From an uncultured Verrucomicrobiota bacterium (lineage in GTDB: Bacteria; Verrucomicrobiota; Verrucomicrobiia; Limisphaerales; CAIYYI01), in NCBI GenBank assembly GCA_903930345.1, contig CAIYYI010000230.1:1-64000 (forward strand): 64,000 bases of DNA, written 5' to 3'. The position numbers and the translations under genes were made by a program. Positions 24,885 through 33,750 of the stretch are shown piece after piece (within the stretch, counting starts at the first letter, position 1; each line of letters starts with the position of its first letter). The notes below the pieces were generated by a model. It had not been told where the DNA came from. It worked only from the letters and a program-made list of their open reading frames with translations, and made no database searches.

Positions 24885-27800
24885 ATGTACAAACGCGACG
24901 CGGGCGGTTTTCTTCGGGTGGTTGTCGAGCTGTTTTATCCAAGCGCCGGGTCGCGCATAGATTCCAGCGCGGGGTGGGGATTATGGCTGGGGTTCCTGAT
25001 CTTCACCGCGTTCCTCCCCCCGGTCCTTGCACAAACCGGGCCGATGAGTGTGCGTCCGGGATCGGTTCCCGGGCAGGCGGAAGTTTCCGTTGGGAGTCAA
25101 ACGGACAAGTTTTATCAATTGGAAGTCTCCCGCGACCTGAAGGACTGGTGGGCTGCGCTCGGAACGAACGGGACCGGGAGCAACCTGACTTACACGGTGG
25201 ATACCACCGGTCAGGACCGGCTCTTCTTCCGGTTTGTGATTGAGCAGAACGGACTGCTGCGCGGGCTCACCAACCTGGTGTTGGCACCCGAGGCCGGTTT
25301 TAGTGAGGTGGGTGAGCGGGCGGCTCTGATACTGGCCTCCAATGGGGTTGCCAGCACGGATGATTTGTTCAACCGCTTCCGTTCTGTCTCCCGTTTGAAC
25401 CAGGAGGTGGCCCGCCTCCAACAGTCCGGGGTCCGCATTGATGCGGGCAATGTCATCGGCCTGCTCAAAGAGGCGGAGTTGCGCACCAATCTAAAGTCGC
25501 TGGAGGAAAAAGGTTTCCGCAAGTCTCTGACCGACGTGCTGGTATCAAGCCGTTTTAACATGACAGAGCTGCACCGGTTCATGCGCCGGGTGCCGGCGGA
25601 TGCCGGGGCTTTGCTGGCGCAGGAGGCCTATCTGGAGTTCAAAAACACCTTGCAGGAGGTGGGGAGTTGCCCGTTGAGCCAGGAGGAATTCCATCAGTTG
25701 CGGGCGCACGTCGCCTCGCTCAACCCGGTGCCCGATCTCCAAGTTACGCAGAGCCACCAGGACGCCCGGTATGGCACGCTGCCCGGGGCAGCCAAGCGCC
25801 TGGCAACCGCGCAAGCCAAGGATGGCACCCTGACCAACCTCGTCGGCGAGGCGGTTTCCTCCTTGGAGGAACAACTCTCCAAGCTACCTCCGCCCAGTTA
25901 CGATTACATCCCGGCCTACGTGCAGCAGCACAACCAGGCCCGGTTCCTGCTCGAACCGTACCCCCTCGCCATCCTGGGCTACCGATTGGTTCGCAGTGGG
26001 GCCGCCTCTTTGCCGGTGCCGATTGACGCGCTGCCTCCCTTCACGGTCGAGTCTGAAAACCCCGGCTACCGAAAATTCCTCATCAATGAGTCGGGGTTGG
26101 CCTGGTTCAAAGCCTACGGCCACGCCCAGGGGGCGCACCTTCTCATCCGGAATTCCACCGGACAGACCATTCTGGATGAGCAAATCCCGGCCAACAGTTC
26201 CCGGGGCTTCATCCTTCCCATTTTCCAGGAGGATGTCGGTGCCGGATTTGAGGTGTTGAAGGTCGATGGCCTCACCCTTTCAGCCATGTCCTTGCAAAAA
26301 CCCCTGGTCGCGGAGAACGTGGCGGGCGAATTCAGGCTGCAGGATCAGTCCCTGACACCGGTGGTGCCATCCCTGCCGGGGGGGGCGGCCTGGCTGCGGT
26401 TCTCCCTGCTGGACTCCCCCGGGGCAGGCGCGCCCCCGCTCGTCGCCTCACTTCAGGTCCGTAATTCATTCCTGCCGGACGGAACTTATCAGACGGTGCT
26501 GATTAATCCCTCCCGCGTCCCCGCCACCAATTGCCTCACCCTAAACCACCCCTTGGAATTGCCGTTCCAAGGCCAGAATGGCCTTTGGAATTTGTTCATC
26601 CTGCCTCCCGGGATCGACGGTGCCCCGCTGATCCGGTTAAATCCCGTGACGGGCCAGGTCGATGCTCTCTCCCTCTTTGCCCTCAACGCGGACACCAGCT
26701 CCGGGGAGTCCGCCTTTGACTTTGTGCTGCAACACGCGCCGGTTCAAACCCGGGCCTTTCTCGTCGGCAAAATGAACCAGGTCGCCTACAGCCGGGATGG
26801 GGAATCCGCCGGATCATTCGGGGAGGTGAAACTCTCCTTCCATGCCAACATTGCCCCCTACTTTGATCAGGCGGCGAGTTTCGGATCCGTCTTCGGGGAA
26901 AGCCGCGCTTTCCAAGCCTGGCGGCTTTGGCTGGATAACGGCCAGAATGCCGCTGCTTTGGCCCTGAACGAACAATTTGTCGCGGGCCTGGCCGAACTTC
27001 GGTTGAACGAGGCTTTCCGGTCCGAATACCTCAGCTCATTTTATGAGTTCTTCCCCTACCAGAATTCCCCTTACAGCTTCTACGATGACAATGATCTGCT
27101 CACGGTTTACAGCGCCCACGTCAGGAATGAACTGGGCCGGAGCTGGTATCGGAACATCGGTGATGCGGCAGCCCTCTATCAGTCCTGGGCGGACCGTGTG
27201 GTTCAGATCAATGCCTTCAAATACCCGTTCGGACAACAGTACAAGATCGTGGACAATCTGGTCACCGGGTCCCCTCTCAACGGCACGCTCTCCTACCTGA
27301 GCCTGCACCCGGTGATCCCCGTGGACGTGCCGCTCTTTGCGGTGCCCAAGGACCGGATGGCCCGGGAACCTTTGCCCATCTCTTTTGACTATGCCACCTG
27401 GGAAATGGACGAGCTGGACAAGAGTGATCTTTTCGGCTCTGCCCTCAAGGGCGTAGTCAATGTGGGCCTCGGCATTCTCGGCCAGAACTGGGCCCGGGCG
27501 GTCTGTTCTGGCGTGGACATGATTGACGAACTGCACCGGACGGTGAAAGCGGCCAAGGATGATCCGATTGGCTCCGCCAATTTCCGGCTCAGCCGCGCCT
27601 CCAGCCGGCACGGGTTTTATGGTTTGGAGGATGATGAGCTGATGTCCTTTCATTTCTCTGGAAAACCGAAGAAGAACAACCTTAATGCCTTTGAAACCGG
27701 CCTCAACTACGCCAAGCTGGCTTGCGATACCATGACCGCCGTCTCCTCCGTCGGGGGAAACCTTAGTGATCTCAAAAAGAACCTCTCGTCTGCCTGGAGC

Positions 27801-30800
27801 ATGCTCAGCAGCGGCAACCTGTCCGACCTGGAGGGGCTTAAGAGCATCCTGCTGTTGGCCGCCGGGGAGAACGCCGCCAAGATCCTCCGCGTGGAGGAGT
27901 TTATCAGCCGCCTGAAAGCGGGCCAGCTCACCGACAACTTCGAGGCCACCCTGGAGTTGGCCTCGCTCTCCGAAACCCTCACCGCAGGCACAGATCTTTA
28001 CGACACCTTTGCCGGGCTGGCGGAAAATCTCAAGGGCATGAGCGGCATGGGTTCCCTGGGCTTCAATCTGGTGCATAGCGAATGCTATTTCCACTTCAAC
28101 GGTTATACCGACCGGAAAACCACCGCCCAGAGCAGCGTTGGTATCGTTCGTTCCGTGCCCGCCAGATCCATTTCTGTGGTACTCGACAAAGTCGAGGTTT
28201 TCGACCTCAAGGAGGAGCTGCTTTCACTGCCGGCGGAAATCTTCATCAACAGCCGGGTGGGCATCATTGCCGATCAAGCCCCGGTGGCCTGGACAAACGT
28301 TGATTTGCAATTCACCGATGCCCAAAATCAACTGGTGCTCAACAACGGCAGCCAGGGTTTTGCCACCTGCCCGAACGTCCCTTTCGTGGCCTATGCCAAG
28401 CGCAGCTTCCCCAAGGTTGATTTCATGAGGCCGGGCGCATATGCCCCGTGGTCCCGGGTGGACAACACCCTCCTGCAGGCCACCTGGAGTTCCAACGTCA
28501 ACACCGCTGCCATTTACCTCGAACTCGGTGTTTATGAAAACGATGGGGATAACATTGATGATGACATGCTCGGCGTGTATTCCCGGACCTTCCTTTTGGA
28601 GGACATCCTGAAATCTCCCGGCGTGGTCTGGCAGCAGACCGGTGATCGCCGCTGGCGGCTGGAGGTCAAGGACTACCCGGTCTATGACGCGTCCAACTTG
28701 GAAACCGTCGTTGAACCGCAGGAGGGGGACATGAAAACCCGCCAGCAGACCCACAACATTGAGCGGTTGTCGCATCCCTCCGCTCTCGTCAATTTTCATA
28801 TCGACCTCGAGTTGGCAGACCTGGTTCACTGGGCGGACACCAATTCCTACAACCTCCAGCCCGGCAACACCACCCAGTCACTCAGCAACATCAACTTGCG
28901 GGTGGTCGGGCAGGGTGGGGATGCCGCCCGTCAAATCATGGATGTCCGGGGCGGGCAGGCTCTGGCCCGCCTGGAGCCCGGCGACCGGAATTTCCTTCTG
29001 GGTCTCTTTGATGTGACCCCCACCAATGCCGCCTCTGCCATCCGGTTGCGGGGCCGCCTCCCGGCGGACGATATGAGTCCGGTCGTGAAAAGCTGGTTCC
29101 AGGCGGATCAGTTCCTGTGGGCGCAGCTTGCCGGGGATGGCAGCGTTGTGATCGTGGCCCACACCGGCGGGCTGGCCAGCTTTGATGTGGGCAACCCAGC
29201 CGCCATCCGGGTGGTCAATCATCCGTTCGCGTCTGACGCCTACCCCAGCCGCATGGCGGTGGATGCGGATGGTGAGCGGATCTATGTTTCCTTCCGAAAA
29301 ACCGGCTTGGATCTGGCTGTTTTCCGCCATGAAACCAACGGCGCTTTCACTCTGCTGGCAGAAAAAAACGACCTTAACCATACCGTGGCCGGGCTGGTTC
29401 CCCTGCCGGGTGGCGGGGTGATTGTCCATTCCGTGTCCGGCATCCGCAACGACAGCTTTGGCTGTTCGACATATGCCTCGGGCAACGAGGAAACCTACTT
29501 CACCAGCGCGGACGACATCCAGGATGAAGGAGGCGACCGTTTTGGCAATTACAACGGCCTCCTGACCCTCCTCTGGCAGGATGGTCTGCTGCAGGCCCAC
29601 AGTTTCATTGACCTGAGCGGAGAACTCTCCGAAACCCAGATGGGCTGGGTTCGCCTGCGCAATCAGTCGTCCATGTTCCATCGTTTCGATGGCAGCACCC
29701 TGCTTTCCAACGGGCGGAGACCCTTTGCCATCGGGTTGGACAGCTTCCTCTTTTTCACCAATCCGGAATGGTTGAACCGGAAGGAAACGGAATTCAACAA
29801 ATACTGGTGTACGGACCTGCTGGGGATTGATGCGGGCCCCTGCTACGTGAGCAGCACCATCAACGGACGGATCAACAAGACCTTTGTGCGCGCCTATTGG
29901 GAGGATGAGACGGCGCTTTCCCCCTTCAACGCCTGCACCCGGCAGGCCGGGCCGCTGACCTGCCCGGATAACTTTCTGGTCGGCGCAGAGCTGTTCCCGC
30001 TCGCCGCCGCCGGCCCCCAGTACATCCTGGCCCGGGGCCGAACCAACGGGCTCAAGGCCTCCGCTTCCGAGAGCCTGCCGGACGCCGCCCCTTTGATTCT
30101 CATCAACCTCTGCGCGCCTGCGGCCGTCCGGAAACTGGAGCCGGCTTATGCCGGACAGGCTGAGCTTGAACTGGGCCACTGGGTGGATGCCTGCACCTTT
30201 TTATCCCAGGCCAATCTGGCGGTGATCGGCGGGCATGACACCATGGCCGGCGGAGATGACCTGCACCTGGTGGATTACACCGATTCCGCCAATCCCCGGA
30301 CCATCCTCAATTTTGGCGGCGACCTTTACACCGTCAATGACCTGCTTTATGTGGCGTCGCAGAACCTCCTCTTCGTCGCCAACGCCCGCCTGGGCACAGT
30401 GCAGGTTTACAACCTGGCCAGCCCCGCCTCCCCGCAGTTGGTTGCCTCCTTGGATACCAGCGCTTCCACCCTGGCCTGGTCGGAAAAACGACGGCAGCTC
30501 TATGTCACCGGCATTTACGGAGCCATCACGATCTACACCCTCACCGGCCCCGGTTCGTTTGAGAGTTACCAGGAAACCTTTCCTGGCGTCGGCTTCTTCA
30601 ACCGTCTGGTTCTGAATGACGAACTGGATCTGGCCCTGGCCTCGTGCCGGTCCTTTGATTATCTGGGTGTGGGTGCCCATGAGCTGCTGGTGCTTGACTT
30701 TACCCATGCGGGCGACACCAACCGTGCCACCGGCCGCATCGCGCTCACGGGACGCTGGAAGCACCCTCAAACCGGCTTTTATGTCGCCCTCACAGATGTG

Positions 30801-31181
30801 GCCCTGAGCCCCGATGGTCAGACCGGCTATGCCGTGATCCGCAATAACAATCAGTACGCGGACATTTACCGGATCGACCTCGCCAACCGGACCGCCCCCT
30901 CTCCCCGGGATGCGGTTTACAACAGCACGAGCATCACACCCCTGATCGGGGGAATTGGGCTCAGCCGGGATGGACGCTACCTCGCCTGCACTCGCAACGG
31001 GTTGGATGTTTTTGATCTCCAAAATCAGGCTCAACCCTCCCTGGTGGTGTCTGCACGGCTGAGCGATCCCAACGGCTGGCCCCCCTACGGTTCGGTGGAA
31101 TTCTCCGCTGATGGTGCATACGTCCTGACGGGTCGCGTGGGATACTCAAATCATGCCTTGAGGATCCGCCTCTTCAAATGA
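24885..31181 (+). CDS. Very large secreted protein of unknown function, C-terminal propeller-like repeats
   Basis: A 2098-residue protein, unrecognised as a whole. A signal or anchor segment (about 28-50, ending PVLAQ) is followed by a small beta domain of the kind found in secreted Verrucomicrobiota proteins (YQLEVSRDLKDWWAALG). Next is a long region with helical stretches (about 130-330 and 880-1060) and beta regions without a known motif. The C-terminal 750 residues contain repeated strands such as VVIVAHTGGLASFDV, LLFVANARLGTVQVYNL and YVTGIYGAITIYTL, which look like LVIVP/YVTN propeller blades. The start has no clear ribosome site, only an AT-rich leader. It stands alone in its transcript. 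A cell-surface or matrix role is a guess. Confidence 0.75.
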   Translation: MYKRDAGGFLRVVVELFYPSAGSRIDSSAGWGLWLGFLIFTAFLPPVLAQTGPMSVRPGSVPGQAEVSVGSQTDKFYQLEVSRDLKDWWAALGTNGTGSNLTYTVDTTGQDRLFFRFVIEQNGLLRGLTNLVLAPEAGFSEVGERAALILASNGVASTDDLFNRFRSVSRLNQEVARLQQSGVRIDAGNVIGLLKEAELRTNLKSLEEKGFRKSLTDVLVSSRFNMTELHRFMRRVPADAGALLAQEAYLEFKNTLQEVGSCPLSQEEFHQLRAHVASLNPVPDLQVTQSHQDARYGTLPGAAKRLATAQAKDGTLTNLVGEAVSSLEEQLSKLPPPSYDYIPAYVQQHNQARFLLEPYPLAILGYRLVRSGAASLPVPIDALPPFTVESENPGYRKFLINESGLAWFKAYGHAQGAHLLIRNSTGQTILDEQIPANSSRGFILPIFQEDVGAGFEVLKVDGLTLSAMSLQKPLVAENVAGEFRLQDQSLTPVVPSLPGGAAWLRFSLLDSPGAGAPPLVASLQVRNSFLPDGTYQTVLINPSRVPATNCLTLNHPLELPFQGQNGLWNLFILPPGIDGAPLIRLNPVTGQVDALSLFALNADTSSGESAFDFVLQHAPVQTRAFLVGKMNQVAYSRDGESAGSFGEVKLSFHANIAPYFDQAASFGSVFGESRAFQAWRLWLDNGQNAAALALNEQFVAGLAELRLNEAFRSEYLSSFYEFFPYQNSPYSFYDDNDLLTVYSAHVRNELGRSWYRNIGDAAALYQSWADRVVQINAFKYPFGQQYKIVDNLVTGSPLNGTLSYLSLHPVIPVDVPLFAVPKDRMAREPLPISFDYATWEMDELDKSDLFGSALKGVVNVGLGILGQNWARAVCSGVDMIDELHRTVKAAKDDPIGSANFRLSRASSRHGFYGLEDDELMSFHFSGKPKKNNLNAFETGLNYAKLACDTMTAVSSVGGNLSDLKKNLSSAWSMLSSGNLSDLEGLKSILLLAAGENAAKILRVEEFISRLKAGQLTDNFEATLELASLSETLTAGTDLYDTFAGLAENLKGMSGMGSLGFNLVHSECYFHFNGYTDRKTTAQSSVGIVRSVPARSISVVLDKVEVFDLKEELLSLPAEIFINSRVGIIADQAPVAWTNVDLQFTDAQNQLVLNNGSQGFATCPNVPFVAYAKRSFPKVDFMRPGAYAPWSRVDNTLLQATWSSNVNTAAIYLELGVYENDGDNIDDDMLGVYSRTFLLEDILKSPGVVWQQTGDRRWRLEVKDYPVYDASNLETVVEPQEGDMKTRQQTHNIERLSHPSALVNFHIDLELADLVHWADTNSYNLQPGNTTQSLSNINLRVVGQGGDAARQIMDVRGGQALARLEPGDRNFLLGLFDVTPTNAASAIRLRGRLPADDMSPVVKSWFQADQFLWAQLAGDGSVVIVAHTGGLASFDVGNPAAIRVVNHPFASDAYPSRMAVDADGERIYVSFRKTGLDLAVFRHETNGAFTLLAEKNDLNHTVAGLVPLPGGGVIVHSVSGIRNDSFGCSTYASGNEETYFTSADDIQDEGGDRFGNYNGLLTLLWQDGLLQAHSFIDLSGELSETQMGWVRLRNQSSMFHRFDGSTLLSNGRRPFAIGLDSFLFFTNPEWLNRKETEFNKYWCTDLLGIDAGPCYVSSTINGRINKTFVRAYWEDETALSPFNACTRQAGPLTCPDNFLVGAELFPLAAAGPQYILARGRTNGLKASASESLPDAAPLILINLCAPAAVRKLEPAYAGQAELELGHWVDACTFLSQANLAVIGGHDTMAGGDDLHLVDYTDSANPRTILNFGGDLYTVNDLLYVASQNLLFVANARLGTVQVYNLASPASPQLVASLDTSASTLAWSEKRRQLYVTGIYGAITIYTLTGPGSFESYQETFPGVGFFNRLVLNDELDLALASCRSFDYLGVGAHELLVLDFTHAGDTNRATGRIALTGRWKHPQTGFYVALTDVALSPDGQTGYAVIRNNNQYADIYRIDLANRTAPSPRDAVYNSTSITPLIGGIGLSRDGRYLACTRNGLDVFDLQNQAQPSLVVSARLSDPNGWPPYGSVEFSADGAYVLTGRVGYSNHALRIRLFK

Positions 31182-31337
31182 TCCCCGCCCAATGTTGGGA
31201 ACATGCAGGATCATCCTCGGAGCCAACCCCCAGCAAAAATACTGTCGAAAAAGATGAGGTTGCCAGCTCCTCTGGTGGGTGTTAAACCGGTTAAAGACTG
31301 GGTAATTTGATGAAGCTAGAGTCCATTTTTCCGCCCA

Positions 31338-31718
31338 TCACGCGCCGCGCGCGGAGCGCACGATTTTCTCCGCCCGCGCATGGGAGCCGAGGTTGAAAGC
31401 GTTAACATAACCCAGACTGCGTGCCTGGCCCTTGGCGATGCCGCTGCGCCCGCCGCTCAGGCAATGGAGTAGCAGCACCTGGTTCTTGTCCTTCACGCGG
31501 CGCGGCAGGCTTTCGCGCAGCTCCCCCAGCGGGAGGTTGATCGCCTCTGGCACGTGCCCGCTGCGGAATTCCTCCGGCGAGCGCACGTCGATTACCAGCG
31601 CGCCTTCTGCGAGGTGCTTGTGCGCCTCCTGCTCCGGGATGAATGCCATCCGTTTCATGAGGAAGAATGCGGCCATGACGATGCCGACGATGATGGGTAT
31701 GGTCCAATTGGTGAACAT
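31338..31718 (-). CDS. Membrane-anchored single-domain rhodanese
   Basis: A 126-residue sulfurtransferase-like protein. Residues 5-22 are one membrane span. A rhodanese domain follows (VIDVRSPEEFRSGHVPEAINLPL) with active-site loop CLSGGRS, Cys86 being the persulfide carrier. It lies 6 nt downstream of the CoA-disulfide reductase-rhodanese gene, so the two form an operon handling persulfide or polysulfide sulfur. Which side of the membrane the domain faces was not determined. Confidence 0.88.
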   Translation of the reverse strand: MFTNWTIPIIVGIVMAAFFLMKRMAFIPEQEAHKHLAEGALVIDVRSPEEFRSGHVPEAINLPLGELRESLPRRVKDKNQVLLLHCLSGGRSGIAKGQARSLGYVNAFNLGSHARAEKIVRSARGA

Positions 31719-31724
31719 AAGAAA

Positions 31725-33407
31725 TCAGTTGGGGTGGTGAAGCGTCGTCGCCGTCTTCCACGTGCGGTATGAGCCGGTCAGGTTGCGCACGCGGTAGCCG
31801 CGCTGGCTTAGGAACCGGCAGGCGAAGTAAGAGCGCTGGCCGCTTTGGCAGCTCACGACGATTTCCTTGCCTATCGGCAGCTCGCCGACGCGCACGCGAA
31901 GTTGGGGGAGGGGAATGTGTATCGAGCCGGGGATATGTCCGGCCTGGCGTTCGCCGTCGCTGCGCACATCCAGCACCAGCGTGCTGGCCGGATCAAGTGA
32001 GGCCACTTCGTGCCACTGGGCGAGCGCCACGCCTCCGCTGAGCACGTTCTGTGCGGCCATGCCGGCGAGGTTCACCGGGTCTTTGGCGGAGCCGAAGGGG
32101 GGTGCGTAGGCAAGTTCCAGCTCGGCCAGCTCATGCACCGTCATGCCGGCCTTGAGCGCGGTGGCCAGCACGTCAATCCGCTTGTCCACACCGTCCTGGC
32201 CGACGGCCTGTGCGCCAAGGAGCCTGCCCGTGTCAGGCGCGAACAACACCTTCATCGCGATGGGCGAGGCACCGGGATAGTAGCCAGCGTGGGACGCGGG
32301 ATGGAGGTGGATGGCCTGATATGGGATGCCCGCTTTCTTCAAGGTCTTCTCGCTCGCGCCGGTGCAGGCGGCGGTGAGCTTGAACAGGCGCAGAATCGAG
32401 GTTCCCAGCGTGCCGGCATAATGGGAGTGCTGGCCAAGGATGTTGTCGGCGGCGATCCGGCCCTGGCGGTTGGCCGGGCCGGCGAGCGGAACCAGGCTCC
32501 ACGCGCCGGTCACGCCGTCGCGGACCTCAATGGCATCACCCACGGCCCAGATGTGCTGGTCGCTGGTCTGCAGATGTTCGTTCACGCGGATGCCGCCCAG
32601 GGTGCCGATCTCCAGACCGGCCTGCCGGGCCAGGCTGGTTTCCGGGCGCACGCCCATGCCGAGCACCACGAGATCGGCGGGCAAACGCCGCCCGCTCTGC
32701 AACACCACGACCGAGGCGCGCGCCTCTTCGCCGGCTTGCGGCGGCTCAAACGCCGCGACGGCATCGTTGAGGTGAAGGTCGACGCCGTTGGCGTTGAGTT
32801 CCTGATGCAGCCAGGCGGCCATTTCGGGGTCCAGCGGCGTCATCACCTGGGCCGGGCGCTGAGCCAGCGCCACGGACAAGCCTCGCCGCTGCAACTGTTC
32901 GGCCATCTCCAGACCGATGTAACCGCCGCCCACCACCACCGCGCGGCGCGCCTGTGTCTCCCTGATCCAGTCCGTCAACTTTTCCACGTCGGGGACGTTG
33001 CGCACTAGAAAGTGGCCGGGGCGGTCGAAGCCGGGCACATCCGGATGCACCGGGACCGCGCCCGTGGCCAGCACCAGCGCGTCATAGGGCTGGGTGTACT
33101 CCCGGCCGGATTGCACCTCGCGAACTCGCACCTGCTGCGCGGCGCGGTCGATGGCGACGACTTCGGTGAGCACCCGCACATCGAGGTTGAACCGGGCGCG
33201 CAAGCTTTGTGGGGTTTGCAGGAGCAATTCGTCGCGGTCGGCAATTTCACCGCCCACAAAATAGGGCAGACCGCAATTGGCAAAAGAGACGTGTGGGCCG
33301 CGCTCAAAAATGATGATCTCGGCTTCCTCGGAAAGCCGCCGTGCCCGCGCCGCCGCGCTGGCTCCGCCGGCAACTCCGCCCACAATGACAATTCGTTTCT
33401 GGTTCAT
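31725..33407 (-). CDS. CoA-disulfide reductase fused to a rhodanese domain
   Basis: A 560-residue flavoprotein of the CoADR-RHD group, which reduces CoA disulfide, CoA persulfide or polysulfide with NAD(P)H. Visible: FAD-binding IVIVGGVAGGASAA (6-19), the single active cysteine in SFANCGLPYF (Cys45), NAD-binding AVVVGGGYIGLEMAE, the IWAVGDAI FAD motif, and a C-terminal rhodanese domain (VLDVRSDGERQAGHIPGSI) with CQSGQRS, Cys520. The start at 33407 was chosen at the flavin motif; the frame is open 45 codons further but the extra part looks non-coding. It is followed by the small rhodanese gene. Likely role is sulfur or persulfide balance. Confidence 0.92.
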   Translation of the reverse strand: MNQKRIVIVGGVAGGASAAARARRLSEEAEIIIFERGPHVSFANCGLPYFVGGEIADRDELLLQTPQSLRARFNLDVRVLTEVVAIDRAAQQVRVREVQSGREYTQPYDALVLATGAVPVHPDVPGFDRPGHFLVRNVPDVEKLTDWIRETQARRAVVVGGGYIGLEMAEQLQRRGLSVALAQRPAQVMTPLDPEMAAWLHQELNANGVDLHLNDAVAAFEPPQAGEEARASVVVLQSGRRLPADLVVLGMGVRPETSLARQAGLEIGTLGGIRVNEHLQTSDQHIWAVGDAIEVRDGVTGAWSLVPLAGPANRQGRIAADNILGQHSHYAGTLGTSILRLFKLTAACTGASEKTLKKAGIPYQAIHLHPASHAGYYPGASPIAMKVLFAPDTGRLLGAQAVGQDGVDKRIDVLATALKAGMTVHELAELELAYAPPFGSAKDPVNLAGMAAQNVLSGGVALAQWHEVASLDPASTLVLDVRSDGERQAGHIPGSIHIPLPQLRVRVGELPIGKEIVVSCQSGQRSYFACRFLSQRGYRVRNLTGSYRTWKTATTLHHPN

Positions 33408-33589
33408 ATCGCAATTTGTTCTGACGGCGAACTTGCCTCGCCTGGTGCGCGGCGCACACCCAGCAAGTCGCGCGCGTGCCGCGTCTTCCTTGAATTGAGC
33501 CGTGAGATGGAAAAAGGTTACACGATTTTCCAGGCCTCGCACCTGATTCCCGCATTGATCCCAGACTGGAATGATGGAAGGGATTCAAA

Positions 33590-33610
33590 TGGACAGCAGA
33601 CTATTGTCCA
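33590..33610. promoter_or_regulatory. Inverted repeat upstream of the CoA-disulfide reductase gene
   Basis: TGGACA (33590-33595) and TGTCCA (33605-33610) flank 9 nt, and a further GTGGACAGC copy follows at once. The site is about 180 nt upstream of the reductase start within a 335-nt gap (33408-33742). It could be an operator for that operon, but symmetry is short and no regulator is nearby. Confidence 0.3.
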
Positions 33611-33750
33611 AGTGGACAGCGAGAGGCGTACAACGCCCTGGGGGAACAACTAAATACCAATTTCCCCGCATTCGTCTGCTCTATTCCGCTACTGGATAAA
33701 GCGAGGCTGGCGAACAGGAGGATTGCGGTTTGTAGCGGGATTCTACTCAT
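33601..33750 (-). pseudogene. Short signal-peptide ORF, probable gene remnant
   Basis: A 49-codon frame whose ATG (33748-33750) overlaps the stop of the pectate-lyase-fold gene. It begins MSRIPLQTAILLFASLALSSS, a convincing signal peptide, then runs into a Cys/Arg-containing tail and stops with no domain. It may be the 5' end of a lost exported-protein gene, or a real small exported peptide. It was found by hand translation. Confidence 0.35.
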
